A stretch of 64,000 nucleotides of DNA from Gemmatimonadetes bacterium 13_1_40CM_69_22 (GCA_001917665.1 MNEL01000016.1:1-64000), one strand, 5' to 3'; positions 52,027 to 61,193 are shown, counted from the stretch's first letter. Numbers and translations: made by a program. The notes: a model not told the origin generated them from the letters alone.

Positions 52027-53544
52027 ATGATCTACGTCTGCGTCCCGGCCCACAACGAGGCCCGCACGGTCGGGCTCGTGTTGTGGAAGGTGCGGCAGGT
52101 CTTCACGGCCTTCCCGCGCGAGTATCAGCTGCTCGTGGCCGACGATGGGTCGAGCGACGGCACGGGCGTGGTGCTGGCGTCCTACGCGAAGGTGCTGCCC
52201 CTCACCGTCGTGACGCACCGGGAGCGGCAGGGGTACGCAAAGAGCTTGGAGGAGCTGCTGCGTCTCGCGCTGCAGCGCACTGATCGCCCCAAGCGCGACT
52301 GCGCCATCACGCTGCACGCCGATTTCGTGCACTCGCCCGAGAGCATGGAAGAGATGGTGAAGCGGATCGAGTCGGGAGCGGACCTGATCGTGGCGGAGCA
52401 GCGGGACGAGCGCGGTCGGTCGCCGCGGGCCGTGCGGCTCGCGCGCCACTGGACGCCGCGGCTGCTCCCAGTGCCGGGCGTCAAGGACACCGTGTCGGGC
52501 TTCTGCGCGCTGCGGCTCATCGTGCTGCGTCAGGCGCTGGGGGTGGGCGGCGGGCGCGACGCGACGCCCCTGCTCTCGACCGACGGCTGGTGCGCCAGCG
52601 CCGAGCTGCTCGCCCGGCTCGCCCCGCACGCCCGCCGTGTGGACGCGATTCCGGCGGCGGCGCGCTACGATCTCGTGCAGCGCCCCTCACGGGTGAAGCC
52701 GTGGCGGCAACTGCTCGAGGCGTGGCGGGCGCGGGGCGTCATTCGCGCCGCCCGCACGTCGGTCGCCGCACTGCTCGTCTTTGCCGGCGGGCTCGGCGCC
52801 CAGTCCGACAGCGCCCGGGCGGACTCGGGCCGGCGCGACGCCGTGTTCCCGATCGGCGCCGTCGCCCCCGCGGTGACGTTCCCCGTCGGTGAGCGCCTGG
52901 TCTATCAGGCGAAGTTCGGCTTGTTCAACGTCGGTACCGCCACCATGGAGGTGGCCGGGATCGACAGCGTCCGGGGCGCCGAAGCCGTGCACCTGGTGTT
53001 CCGCATCAGCGGCGGAGCGCTCTGGTATCACATCGAGCAGAAGCTCGAGTCCTGGGTGGGCCGAAGCGACTTTCGGTCCCGCCGTTTCTGGAACCAGACG
53101 GAGGAGAAAGGAAAGGCGTGGGAGCGGAAGTTTGACATCTACCCGGACTCCGGGTTCTACCGCGAGGCCGGCCGCGACACCACGCTCCCCACCGTGCCCG
53201 AGCCACTCGACGACGCGGCGTTCCTCTACTGGATCCGCACCGTTCCGCTCGAGATCGGCAAGCGCTACGCGTACGACCGTTACTTCCGCCCGGAGCGCAA
53301 CCCCGTGATCGTCGAGGTGCTGGGGCGCGAGCGGGTGAGCGTCGCGGGCAAGAAATGGCACGCCATCGTCATCCGCCCGCGCATCCCCAACGGCGGCGGC
53401 ATCTTCGCGGAGCGGGCGGACGCACGCATGTGGCTGTCCGACGACGACCGCCACATGATGCTCGCGCTGCAGTCGAATTTCTCCTTCGGCCAGGTCACGA
53501 TGAAGCTCAAGGAGTACTCCGACCCTCCCCCGGGACACCCATGA
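52027..53544 (+). CDS. GT2 glycosyltransferase fused to a DUF3108-like domain
   Basis: 505 residues from the ATG at 52027. Residues 1-235: GT-A fold, CVPAHNEARTVGLVLWKVRQ, LLVADDGSSDGTGVV (DxD-like), KDTVSGFCALRLIVLR. A hydrophobic stretch (TSVAALLVFAGGLGAQ, near 245-265) follows, looking like a former signal peptide. Residues 280-505: VGERLVYQAKFGLFNVGTATMEV and the remaining strands match DUF3108, a periplasmic beta-rich domain. The stretch would act as a membrane anchor between a cytoplasmic enzyme and a periplasmic domain. The frame is unbroken, and no start codon is seen for a separate second gene, so it is a true fusion or a sequence-level joining of two genes. Confidence 0.75.
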   Translation: MIYVCVPAHNEARTVGLVLWKVRQVFTAFPREYQLLVADDGSSDGTGVVLASYAKVLPLTVVTHRERQGYAKSLEELLRLALQRTDRPKRDCAITLHADFVHSPESMEEMVKRIESGADLIVAEQRDERGRSPRAVRLARHWTPRLLPVPGVKDTVSGFCALRLIVLRQALGVGGGRDATPLLSTDGWCASAELLARLAPHARRVDAIPAAARYDLVQRPSRVKPWRQLLEAWRARGVIRAARTSVAALLVFAGGLGAQSDSARADSGRRDAVFPIGAVAPAVTFPVGERLVYQAKFGLFNVGTATMEVAGIDSVRGAEAVHLVFRISGGALWYHIEQKLESWVGRSDFRSRRFWNQTEEKGKAWERKFDIYPDSGFYREAGRDTTLPTVPEPLDDAAFLYWIRTVPLEIGKRYAYDRYFRPERNPVIVEVLGRERVSVAGKKWHAIVIRPRIPNGGGIFAERADARMWLSDDDRHMMLALQSNFSFGQVTMKLKEYSDPPPGHP

Positions 53545-54515
53545 CCGAGTACCGTGAGGCGGATTTCTCGCGCCTCAAGACCGTCTCCATCGCCCAGCGC
53601 CCCAACAAAGTCGACCCATCCCTCCTCGGCCATCCGCCCGGCCGCGACCGGAGCTTCGCCGCCTTTTGGCGCTCGCTCCCCGACATCCTCGCCGCGAAAG
53701 ATCTGCGCTACGTCGCCGACCAAATCGCGCGCGCGGCGGGGCACCGGGCGGTCGTCGTGCTGCTTGGGGGGCACGTCATCAAAGTCGGCCTCGGCCCGCT
53801 GCTGCGGGAGCTACTGCGGCGCGGCGTGATCACGCATCTCGCGATGAACGGCAGCGCTGCGATCCACGACTTTGAGCTCGCCGCTTTCGGCGGCACGAGC
53901 GAGGACGTCGCCCGTGGCCTGGCGGACGGCTCGTTCGGCATGGCGGAGGAGACCGGGCACGAGATGAATGCCGCCGTCGCCGAGGGGGCGCGGGCCGGGC
54001 GCGGCATGGGGGAGGCCCTGGCGGAGTACCTGAAGGGCCGGGCGAACCTCGCCGCCCCCGACGTCTCCGTGCTGCTCGCCGCCGCGACCGCCGGGATCCC
54101 CGTGACCGTTCACGCCACCGTGGGAGCGGACATCACGCACCAACACCCCACGGCCGACGGGGCTGCGCTGGGCGCGACGAGTCACCGCGATCTCAAGCGC
54201 CTCGCGGCTGCCCTACCAGCGCTCGATGACGGTGGAGTCGTGCTCAACCTGGGAAGCGCGGTCGTGATGCCGGAGGTGTTTCTCAAGGCCCTGACGGTCG
54301 CGCGCAATCTGAATGGGGGAAAGCCGACGGGGTTCACGGCCTGCGATTGCGACATGCAGCGGCACTATCGGCCGCGGGTGAACGTCGTCGAGCGTCCGAC
54401 GCTCGCGGGGGGCCGCGGCATCCAACTCACCGGCCACCACGAGATCCTCATCCCCCTGTTGTGCTGGGCGGTACTGGAACGGCTCGATGCGCGCGAGCGA
54501 CCGCCGGCGGACTAG
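53541..54515 (+). CDS. deoxyhypusine-synthase-like conserved protein
   Basis: 324 residues from the ATG at 53541. Rossmann-like sequence with VVVLLGGHVIKVGLGPLLRE, GVITHLAMNGSAAIHDFELA, GADITHQHPTADGAALGATS and VLNLGSAVVMPEVFLKALTV. I recognise it as the bacterial family often listed as deoxyhypusine synthase-like; whether it makes any spermidine-dependent modification is not known. Overlaps the preceding stop and is convergent by four bases with the small membrane protein gene. Confidence 0.7.
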   Translation: MTEYREADFSRLKTVSIAQRPNKVDPSLLGHPPGRDRSFAAFWRSLPDILAAKDLRYVADQIARAAGHRAVVVLLGGHVIKVGLGPLLRELLRRGVITHLAMNGSAAIHDFELAAFGGTSEDVARGLADGSFGMAEETGHEMNAAVAEGARAGRGMGEALAEYLKGRANLAAPDVSVLLAAATAGIPVTVHATVGADITHQHPTADGAALGATSHRDLKRLAAALPALDDGGVVLNLGSAVVMPEVFLKALTVARNLNGGKPTGFTACDCDMQRHYRPRVNVVERPTLAGGRGIQLTGHHEILIPLLCWAVLERLDARERPPAD

Positions 54516-54730
54516 GCGTCCGCCGGGCGGCCCTTGATCATGTCGCGGATCTTGTCCGCCGTGCTGGGGCTCACGAGCCGCAGCACGAAATAGAGAATGA
54601 AGCCAATGGCGGCGAGCTTCAGGATCCACAAGGCGAGGCCGAAGAGGCCGCCGAGCAGACCGAAGAAGATGTTGAGCGCCACGAACGCCAGTGCGGCGAA
54701 GATGGCGAAGCCGAGTATACTCCTGAACAT
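54512..54730 (-). CDS. small membrane protein
   Basis: 72 residues; two closely spaced hydrophobic segments (ILGFAIFAALAFVALNIFFG, LFGLALWILKLAAIGFILYF) followed by a charged tail STADKIRDMIKGRPADA. No recognised family. Overlaps the convergent gene's stop. A transport or stress role cannot be told. Confidence 0.6.
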   Translation of the reverse strand: MFRSILGFAIFAALAFVALNIFFGLLGGLFGLALWILKLAAIGFILYFVLRLVSPSTADKIRDMIKGRPADA

Positions 54731-54808
54731 GGCCGGTTTCCTCCGTGATGCCCGACGCTCGGGCCGTACGTCGGAATGTAGCAGCGGGTTTCAGGGGAGC
54801 GCCAGCGC

Positions 54809-55921
54809 GTGAAGGCCGTCGACGTCGCGGTCATCGGGGGGGGGGCGGTGGGGGCGGCGTGTGCCAGAGCCGCGGCGGCCCGTGGCCTGCAAGTCGCCAT
54901 CTTCGAGCCCGGGCCCGACCCGGCCGCAGCCTCCCCGGCGTCCGCGGGGATGCTGGCCGCACAGATCGAGCCGACCGACGACGCGCTCGTCGGCCTCTCG
55001 GTGCGGGCGCGCGACCTGTACGAGCCGCTCGCTCCCGCGCTGGGGGAAACGACGGGCATCGACATCGGCTTCTGGCGGGCGGGCATCGCGGCGGTCGCAT
55101 TCGACGACGCCGCGGCCGATCGACTCAAGGAGGACGTGGCCCGCCAGCGCCAGGCGGGGTTGCGCTGCGATTGGCTGGACGGCGACGAGGTGCGCGAACG
55201 CTGGCCGGGAGCGGCCCCGGACTGCCGCGGCGCCCTGTTCGCGCCCGAGGACGGGGCGGTCGATCCGCAGGCGCTGACCCGCGCCTGCCTCGCGGACGCC
55301 CGCCGGTTGGGCGCGGCGCTGCACGCGGAACAGGTCACCATGGTCGAAACGGCGACCGGCCGGACACGGGGCGTGACGACGCGAGCCGGAACGACGGCCG
55401 CGGACCACGTCGTCCTCGCGGCCGGCGTGTGGGCACCGCAGATCGCCGGACTGCCGCGGCCGCTCCCGGTAGAGCCGGTGCGCGGGCAGATGGCCGCGGC
55501 CGCCTGGCCCGCCGGTACCCCGGCGGCGATCCTCTATCACGATCGCGGCTACGTGCTCGCCCGCGGCGCTGACGCCTTGCTCGGCACCACGATGGAGCAC
55601 GCCGGCTTCGACTGCCGCGTCACCAACGAGGGCCTGGCCCAAATCTTCCGGGGAGCCGTCCGCCTCCTGCCAGCGTTACTCAATCACGCCGTGCAGCGCA
55701 CGTGGGCGGGCCTCCGCCCGGTGACCGCCGACGGCCGTCCCATCGTCGGCCCCGATCCGGAGGTGGAGCGACTGTGGTACGCCGCCGGGCACGGGCGGAA
55801 CGGCATCCTGCTGGCCGCTCTCACCGGCGAGATCATCGCGGACCTCGTCACGAAAGGCGAGACCGACGTGGACATCAGCGCGTTGCGCGTTGACCGGCTC
55901 AAGCCCCAAGCCGCACGGTGA
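54809..55921 (+). CDS. thiO: glycine oxidase / ThiO-type FAD-dependent amine oxidase
   Basis: 370 residues from a GTG at 54809. FAD-binding [21 protein letters not shown] at the N-terminus, EPVRGQMAAAA (substrate loop), and AGLRPVTADGRPIVGP...YAAGHGRNGILLA at the C-terminus, the ThiO/DadA signature. ThiO oxidises glycine to the imine for thiazole synthesis. No thiG or thiS is nearby, so a more general glycine or D-amino-acid oxidase is possible. Confidence 0.85.
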   Translation: MKAVDVAVIGGGAVGAACARAAAARGLQVAIFEPGPDPAAASPASAGMLAAQIEPTDDALVGLSVRARDLYEPLAPALGETTGIDIGFWRAGIAAVAFDDAAADRLKEDVARQRQAGLRCDWLDGDEVRERWPGAAPDCRGALFAPEDGAVDPQALTRACLADARRLGAALHAEQVTMVETATGRTRGVTTRAGTTAADHVVLAAGVWAPQIAGLPRPLPVEPVRGQMAAAAWPAGTPAAILYHDRGYVLARGADALLGTTMEHAGFDCRVTNEGLAQIFRGAVRLLPALLNHAVQRTWAGLRPVTADGRPIVGPDPEVERLWYAAGHGRNGILLAALTGEIIADLVTKGETDVDISALRVDRLKPQAAR

Positions 55922-55954
55922 CGCTTACCGCCTACGGCGTGCGAGTTGCGACCG

Positions 55955-56962
55955 ATGTATAGGACGTGCGCGTTCTGCAACGGCAAGCTCGACGGTGACG
56001 GCGGGCCCTCAGGGCTCGGCGTCGGGAGACGTCTCGCGTTCGACGAGTGGAAGGGCCGGCTCTGGGTCATCTGTCCCAAATGCACGCGCTGGAACCTCGC
56101 GCCGCTGGATGAGCGTCTCGAGCACGTCGAGGCACTTGCCCGCGCCGCGGGGGAGGGGCGCGTCGCAGCTGCGACCGAGCAGGTGGCGCTGATCCGCTGG
56201 CGGGGGTACGACCTGGTCCGGGTCGGCCGGCCGCCGCGGCTCGAGTTCGCGACGTGGCGCTACGGTGAACGGCTCAAGGCACGCCAGCGCGAGCAGCTCA
56301 AGTTCGTGATTCCGCTCACGGTGGCGACGGTGGGGCTCGCGGTGGCGGTGAACGTCGCGGCAGGTGGATCCGTCGGCGTGTTCGTGTGGAACATGCCGAA
56401 CATCGCGCGGGCGATGTACACGGGGATCATCGGTCGCCGGACCGTGGGCCTAGTCGAACCACCGATCTGCGAACGCTGCGGCAGCCTGATGCATCTGCGC
56501 GCCAAGCACATGGCGCATGCCCGGATTGTCCCCGACGGCACAGCCGGCCTGGGGCTGGTCCTGAGCTGCCCCGACTGTCGCTCCGAGGGCGCGCTGCTGG
56601 TCGGGGCGGACGCGCAGGCCGCGTTGCGGCAGGGACTGACGTATCTGGCGCTGGCCCGCCGTGGCCGGGAGCGCGCCGAGGACGCGGCCCGCCTGGTCGA
56701 GGGCGCCGGCGGGCCGGATCGGCTCATCCGCGACGTCGCGCGGCGGGAGCTGACGCTCCGCAGCATCGCCCCGGAGCGGCGGCTCGCTCTCGAGATGGCC
56801 GTGGACGAGCAGGCCGAGGTCGAAGCGTTGGAGCGGCAGTGGAAGGATGCCGAAGAGATCGCCGAGATCGCGGACGGCCTGCTCTCTACCACTGCGGAGC
56901 TGGAAGAGGAGCTGCGTCGTTTGAAGAATCGCAAGCCACTGGGCGATCAACCGTCTAGTTGA
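55955..56962 (+). CDS. zinc-ribbon membrane protein of unknown function
   Basis: 335 residues from the ATG at 55955. An N-terminal zinc ribbon (CAFC ... CPKC, residues 5-48), a hydrophobic segment near 117-135 (LTVATVGLAVAVNVAAGG), a second ribbon (CERCGSLMHL ... CPDCRS, about 170-210) and a helical coiled end (LEEELRRLKNRK). No family recognised. Perhaps a regulator or metal-linked membrane scaffold; it precedes lipA by 49 bases. Confidence 0.6.
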   Translation: MYRTCAFCNGKLDGDGGPSGLGVGRRLAFDEWKGRLWVICPKCTRWNLAPLDERLEHVEALARAAGEGRVAAATEQVALIRWRGYDLVRVGRPPRLEFATWRYGERLKARQREQLKFVIPLTVATVGLAVAVNVAAGGSVGVFVWNMPNIARAMYTGIIGRRTVGLVEPPICERCGSLMHLRAKHMAHARIVPDGTAGLGLVLSCPDCRSEGALLVGADAQAALRQGLTYLALARRGRERAEDAARLVEGAGGPDRLIRDVARRELTLRSIAPERRLALEMAVDEQAEVEALERQWKDAEEIAEIADGLLSTTAELEEELRRLKNRKPLGDQPSS

Positions 56963-57011
56963 AATTTGGCCTTTTGTCGCCTTCCGCGCTTCACTATCTT
57001 CCCCAAGCCTC

Positions 57012-57899
57012 ATGGCCACCGCGCTCACCCAGATCACGGCTCGTAAACCCGCCTGGCTGAAGGTCCCCGCCCCGGGGGGCCCGAACTATCTCGCTGTGAA
57101 GCACCTGATGCGTGAGCTCGAGCTCCATACCGTGTGCGAGGAGGCGCATTGCCCCAACGTCGGCGAATGTTGGGAGCACAAGGCCGCCACCTTCATGATC
57201 CTGGGCGATGTGTGCACTCGGAACTGCGCGTACTGCGCGGTCCCGCACGGCCCCCCCGCTCCCCTCGACGCAGGCGAGCCGGCCCGTCTCGCCGAGGCGG
57301 TGCGGCAGATGGAGCTGAAGCATGTGGTCATCACGAGCGTGGACCGGGACGATCTGCCGCACGGCGGCGCCGAGGTCTTTGCGGCGTGCATCGCCGCGAT
57401 CCGCCAGCGGACGCCGGACACGTCGGTCGAGGTGCTCATCCCCGACTTCAAGGGCAACGAGCGGGCGCTCCGGATCGTGGTCGACGCGCAGCCCGACATT
57501 CTGAACCACAACCTCGAGACCATCGAGCGACTGTATCGGCTGGCGCGGCCGGGCGGCCGGTATCCGCGAGCCCTCGAACTGCTGCGTCGGGTGAAGCACC
57601 TGGATCCCGACATGCTGACCAAGTCGGGCATCATCTGCGGGCTGGGCGAGGAATGGGACGAGCTGCTCGGCGCGATGCGCGACCTGCGCGCCCAGGGCGT
57701 CGACATCCTCACCCTCGGCCAGTATCTGCGCCCCTCCAGCCAGCACCTCCCGATCGCCCGCTATTACACGCCGCCCGAGTTCGCCGAGCTGCGGCGCCTC
57801 GGCATGCAGCTGGGATATCGCCACGTGGAAGCCGGGCCGCTGGTGCGCTCGAGCTATCATGCATGGGAGCAAGTCGAGCGCGCGAGCGCCGCCTCTTAG
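57012..57899 (+). CDS. lipA: lipoyl synthase
   Basis: 295 residues. Radical-SAM motif CTRNCAYC (first cluster) and the auxiliary-cluster motif CEEAHCPNVGECW, with the C-terminal RSSYHAWEQ serine ligand. It inserts two sulphur atoms into octanoyl-carrier proteins. Followed after 12 bases by the pyruvate dehydrogenase genes that need lipoate. Confidence 0.96.
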   Translation: MATALTQITARKPAWLKVPAPGGPNYLAVKHLMRELELHTVCEEAHCPNVGECWEHKAATFMILGDVCTRNCAYCAVPHGPPAPLDAGEPARLAEAVRQMELKHVVITSVDRDDLPHGGAEVFAACIAAIRQRTPDTSVEVLIPDFKGNERALRIVVDAQPDILNHNLETIERLYRLARPGGRYPRALELLRRVKHLDPDMLTKSGIICGLGEEWDELLGAMRDLRAQGVDILTLGQYLRPSSQHLPIARYYTPPEFAELRRLGMQLGYRHVEAGPLVRSSYHAWEQVERASAAS

Positions 57900-57911
57900 C
57901 CCCGACGCCCC

Positions 57912-58910
57912 ATGACCACCGCAACCGCCCACGCCCAAAAGGACCAATCCCAAGCCGAGCTCGAGCGGCGGATGCTGCGACAGATGCTGTTGATCCGTCA
58001 CTTCGAGGAGAAGGCGGCGGAGGCCTACGCGCTAGGCAAGATCGGCGGGTTCTGCCACCTCTATATCGGCCAGGAGGCGGTGGCGGTCGGCTCGCTCGCG
58101 GCGTTGCTCGACGACGATTACGTGATCAGCTCCTACCGTGAGCACGGCCAGGCGCTGGTCCGCGGCATCTCGGCGGGCGCGGTGATGGCCGAGCTGTTCG
58201 GGAAGGCGACCGGCTGCTCGAAGGGCAAGGGCGGCTCGATGCACCTGTTCGACGCCGCGAAGCGGTTCATGGGTGGGCACGGGATCGTCGGCGGGCATAT
58301 CCCGCTCGGAGCGGGCATCGGCTTTGGGATCAAGTACAAGGGTGGCGACCAGGTCTGCCTCTGTTACTTCGGAGAGGCGGCCGTCAACATCGGCGCCTTC
58401 CACGAGACGCTCAACATGGCCTCCGTCTACCACCTGCCCGTGATCTTTTGCTGCGAGAACAACCGCTACGGCATGGGGACCGCGTTCGAGCGCGTCGCCG
58501 CGGTGACGGACGTCGCGGAGCACGCCTGCAGCTACGACATGGCGGCGGAGCTCGTGAACGGCATGGATGCGCTCGCCGTGTACGCCGCCACCCAACGCGC
58601 CGTCGAGCGCGCGCGCAAGGGTGGTCACCCGACGCTGCTGGAGGTGCGCACGTACCGCTTCATGGGGCACTCGATGTCCGACCCGCTGCACGGCGTGTAT
58701 CGCACCAAGGACGAGGTCGAGGAACAAAAGAAGCGGGATCCCATCTCCCAGCTGGCGCTCAAGCTCAAGGAAGAGGGTGCGCTGGATCAGGCGGGGCTCG
58801 ACGCGCTCGACGCGGAGGTGCGCGCGGAGGTGGAGGAGGCGGTGAAGTTTGCCGACGAAAGCCCCGATCCGGATCCCGGCGAGCTCACCACCCACGTGGT
58901 CGCGGACTGA
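57912..58910 (+). CDS. pdhA: pyruvate dehydrogenase E1 component, alpha subunit
   Basis: 332 residues. MLLIRHFEEKAAEAYALGKI, GFCHLYIGQEAVAVG, the thiamine-diphosphate region YFGEAAVNIGAFHETLNM...CENNRYGMGT, and YRFMGHSMSDP. In the usual motif GDG..NN, here the second and third residues are Glu and Ala (GEA). With PdhB it decarboxylates pyruvate (or a branched-chain keto acid) and passes the acyl group to E2. Overlap and order with pdhB, pdhC and lpd are operon-like. Confidence 0.93.
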   Translation: MTTATAHAQKDQSQAELERRMLRQMLLIRHFEEKAAEAYALGKIGGFCHLYIGQEAVAVGSLAALLDDDYVISSYREHGQALVRGISAGAVMAELFGKATGCSKGKGGSMHLFDAAKRFMGGHGIVGGHIPLGAGIGFGIKYKGGDQVCLCYFGEAAVNIGAFHETLNMASVYHLPVIFCCENNRYGMGTAFERVAAVTDVAEHACSYDMAAELVNGMDALAVYAATQRAVERARKGGHPTLLEVRTYRFMGHSMSDPLHGVYRTKDEVEEQKKRDPISQLALKLKEEGALDQAGLDALDAEVRAEVEEAVKFADESPDPDPGELTTHVVAD

Positions 58911-58913
58911 GTG

Positions 58914-59897
58914 ATGCCGACCCTGACCTATCGCGACGCGCTGAACCAGGCGCTGCGGGAGGAGATGCAGCGCGACGCCAACGTCTTCCTCATGGGGGAG
59001 GAAGTCGGAGTGTACCAGGGCGCCTACAAGGTGAGCCGCGGGCTGCTTGAGGAGTTCGGGCCGATGCGTGTGGTGGACACGCCCATCGCCGAGCTCGGGT
59101 TCGCCGGCATCGGCGTGGGGGCGGCGATGGTGGGGCTCCGTCCGGTGATCGAGTTCATGACGTGGAACTTCGCGGTCCTCGCCCTCGACCAGATCGTCAA
59201 CTCGGCGGCGAAGCTGCTGTACGAGTCGGGCGGCCAGTTACCCATCCCGATCGTGTTCCGGGGGCCGAACGGCGCGGCCCTCCAGCTCGGCGCGCAGCAC
59301 TCACAGGCCTGGGAAAGCTGGCTGAGTCACATCCCCGGCCTCAAGGTGGTGGCGCCGGCGACGCCCGCGGACGCCAAGGGCCTGCTCAAGTCCGCGATCC
59401 GCGACAACAACCCCGTCATCGTGCTCGAGGGCGAGATGCTGTACAACACCAAGGGGGAGGTGCCCGAGGGCGAGTACGTCGTGCCGATCGGCAGGGCGGA
59501 CGTGAAGCGGGCGGGGCGGGACGTCACGCTCATCTGCCACTCGAAGACCGTCACGGTCGCCCTCAAAGCCGCCGAGCAGCTCGCCGAGCAGGAGGGGGTG
59601 TCGGCGGAGGTGGTCGACCTGCGCTCGCTGCGGCCGCTCGACGAGGCCGCCATCACCGCGTCAGTCGCGAAGACGAACCGCGCCGTCGTGGTCGAGGAAG
59701 GGTGGCCGCACTGCGGCATCGGCGCGCAGGTCGTGGACGTGATCCAACGCGAGGCCTTCGACCACCTCGATGCCCCGGTGCTGCGGGTGACGCAGGCCGA
59801 CGTACCGATGCCCTACAACAGGCAGCTCGAGCGGCTCGCCAAGCCAAGCCCCGACAAGGTCGTCGCCGCCGCGCGGCGCGTGCTCTACCTCGACTGA
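58914..59897 (+). CDS. pdhB: pyruvate dehydrogenase E1 component, beta subunit
   Basis: 327 residues from the ATG at 58914, with GTG at 58911 as alternative. TYRDALNQALREEMQRD, VFLMGEEVGVYQGAYKVSRG, TPIAELGFAGIGVGAAMVG, GPNGAALQLGAQHSQAWESW, and VVVEEGWPHCGIGAQVVD. Completes the E1 heterotetramer. The stop is followed after two bases by the E2 gene. Confidence 0.95.
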   Translation: MPTLTYRDALNQALREEMQRDANVFLMGEEVGVYQGAYKVSRGLLEEFGPMRVVDTPIAELGFAGIGVGAAMVGLRPVIEFMTWNFAVLALDQIVNSAAKLLYESGGQLPIPIVFRGPNGAALQLGAQHSQAWESWLSHIPGLKVVAPATPADAKGLLKSAIRDNNPVIVLEGEMLYNTKGEVPEGEYVVPIGRADVKRAGRDVTLICHSKTVTVALKAAEQLAEQEGVSAEVVDLRSLRPLDEAAITASVAKTNRAVVVEEGWPHCGIGAQVVDVIQREAFDHLDAPVLRVTQADVPMPYNRQLERLAKPSPDKVVAAARRVLYLD

Positions 59898-59899
59898 TC

Positions 59900-61192
59900 A
59901 TGGCCACCAAGGTCTTCATGGAAGCGCTCTCCCCGACCATGGAGGAAGGGCGCCTGGTGAAGTGGCACAAGCAGGAAGGCGACGCCGTGAAGGCCGGCGA
60001 GACGCTGGCCGAGGTCGAGACGGACAAGGCGGTGATGGACCTGATCGCCCGCGCCGACGGCGTGCTGCGGCAGGTTGCGGTAACCGAGGGGCAGACGGTG
60101 CCGGTCGGGAGCGTGGTCGCGGTGATCGCGGCGCCGGGGGAGAGCGTAGGCTCGCCGGTCACTACGCCGGCCGCCGTGACTTCGGGAAGCGGGAAACCGG
60201 AAACGGGAAACGTTGGCGTCGCTAGCACCTCCGCGCCCGTGGCTGTCGCCCCCGCTCAGGCTGTCTCTGGCGCGGACACGAGCCGCGTCAAGGCATCGCC
60301 CTTGGCAAAGCGCATCGCCAAGGAAGCTGGGGTCGATCTGAAACGCGTCACTGGGTCGGGTCCGGGCGGCAGAGTGGTCAGACGAGACCTGGAAGCAGCA
60401 GGGAGAGGGGAGCAGGGAGAGGTACGCTCCGTCGCGGCGTCGGCCGCCGTGCAGCGGAGCGAACCTCTCCCTTCTCCCGTCTCTCCGGTGGCGGCGAGGT
60501 CGGGTGGGGCGTACGAAGACGTTCCCCTCACCCAGATCCGCAAAACGATCGCCAAGCGCCTGGTGACGTCCCTCGGTCCGGTCCCCCACTTCTTCCTGAC
60601 CAGCGAAGTGGACATGGAGCGGGCTGCCGAGGCGCGCGACGCCCTCAACCCGCAGCTCGGCGACCGGGGCAAGGTTTCCTTCAACGACATCATCGTCAAG
60701 GCGACCGCGCTCGCCCTCACGAAGCACCGCGCTTGCAATGCCTGGTTCCAGGAGGACCACATCCGCTACTGGAACGAAGTGCACCTCGGGATGGCGGTGG
60801 CGGTGGAGGACGGGCTCATCACCCCCGTGATCCGCAACGCGGACCTGAAGCCGCTACTCGAGATCGGGCAGGAGGCGAAGCAACTCGCCGACAAGGCGCG
60901 CAGCCGTCGGCTCCAGCCGAGCGAATACACCGGGTCGACCTTCTCCGTTTCGAACCTCGGGATGTTCGACATCGACCAGTTCACGGCGGTGATCAATCCA
61001 CCGGAGGCGGGCATTCTCGCCGTGGGCACGATCACCCCGAAGCCCGTGGTCGTGGACGGCCAGGTCGTGCCCCGCCGCCGCCTGCGCCTCACGATGAGCT
61101 GCGACCACCGGGTGATCGATGGGGCAACGGGGGCGGCGTTTCTGAAAACGCTGAAAGAGATGCTCGAAAACCCGCTGGCGATGCTCTTATGA
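59900..61192 (+). CDS. pdhC: dihydrolipoamide acetyltransferase (E2) of the pyruvate dehydrogenase complex
   Basis: 430 residues. One lipoyl domain (about 1-80, lipoylated Lys43 in AEVETDKAVMDLIA), a Pro/Ala-rich linker, a peripheral-subunit-binding domain (VKASPLAKRIAKEAGVDLKR, about 133-168), a second linker, and the catalytic core ending DHRVIDGATGAAFLKTL with the family HxxxD motif. Both linkers carry heptamer repeats in-frame: SGSGKPETGN in the first, GRGEQGEVRS...SEPLPSPVSPV in the second. Such flexible linkers tolerate insertions. Confidence 0.95.
   Translation: MATKVFMEALSPTMEEGRLVKWHKQEGDAVKAGETLAEVETDKAVMDLIARADGVLRQVAVTEGQTVPVGSVVAVIAAPGESVGSPVTTPAAVTSGSGKPETGNVGVASTSAPVAVAPAQAVSGADTSRVKASPLAKRIAKEAGVDLKRVTGSGPGGRVVRRDLEAAGRGEQGEVRSVAASAAVQRSEPLPSPVSPVAARSGGAYEDVPLTQIRKTIAKRLVTSLGPVPHFFLTSEVDMERAAEARDALNPQLGDRGKVSFNDIIVKATALALTKHRACNAWFQEDHIRYWNEVHLGMAVAVEDGLITPVIRNADLKPLLEIGQEAKQLADKARSRRLQPSEYTGSTFSVSNLGMFDIDQFTAVINPPEAGILAVGTITPKPVVVDGQVVPRRRLRLTMSCDHRVIDGATGAAFLKTLKEMLENPLAMLL
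60183..60211. repeat. heptamer tract in the first E2 linker
   Basis: Four seven-base units of CGGGAAA type (CGGGAAG, CGGGAAA, CCGGAAA, CGGGAAA) in register. Read as SGSGKPETGN. Confidence 0.8.
60401..60485. repeat. heptamer inverted repeat in the second E2 linker
   Basis: GGGAGAG, GGGAGCA, GGGAGAG at 60401-60421 and CTCTCCC, TTCTCCC, GTCTCTC at 60465-60485, inverted arms around a 43-base centre. Read in-frame in the linker after the subunit-binding domain. Confidence 0.88.
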
Positions 61193-61193
61193 A

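Noticed and set aside
54731-54808. Thiamine-pyrophosphate riboswitch before thiO
   Set aside because: The gap is 78 bases and lacks the conserved CTGAGA and GAGxCxGATxC-type segments.
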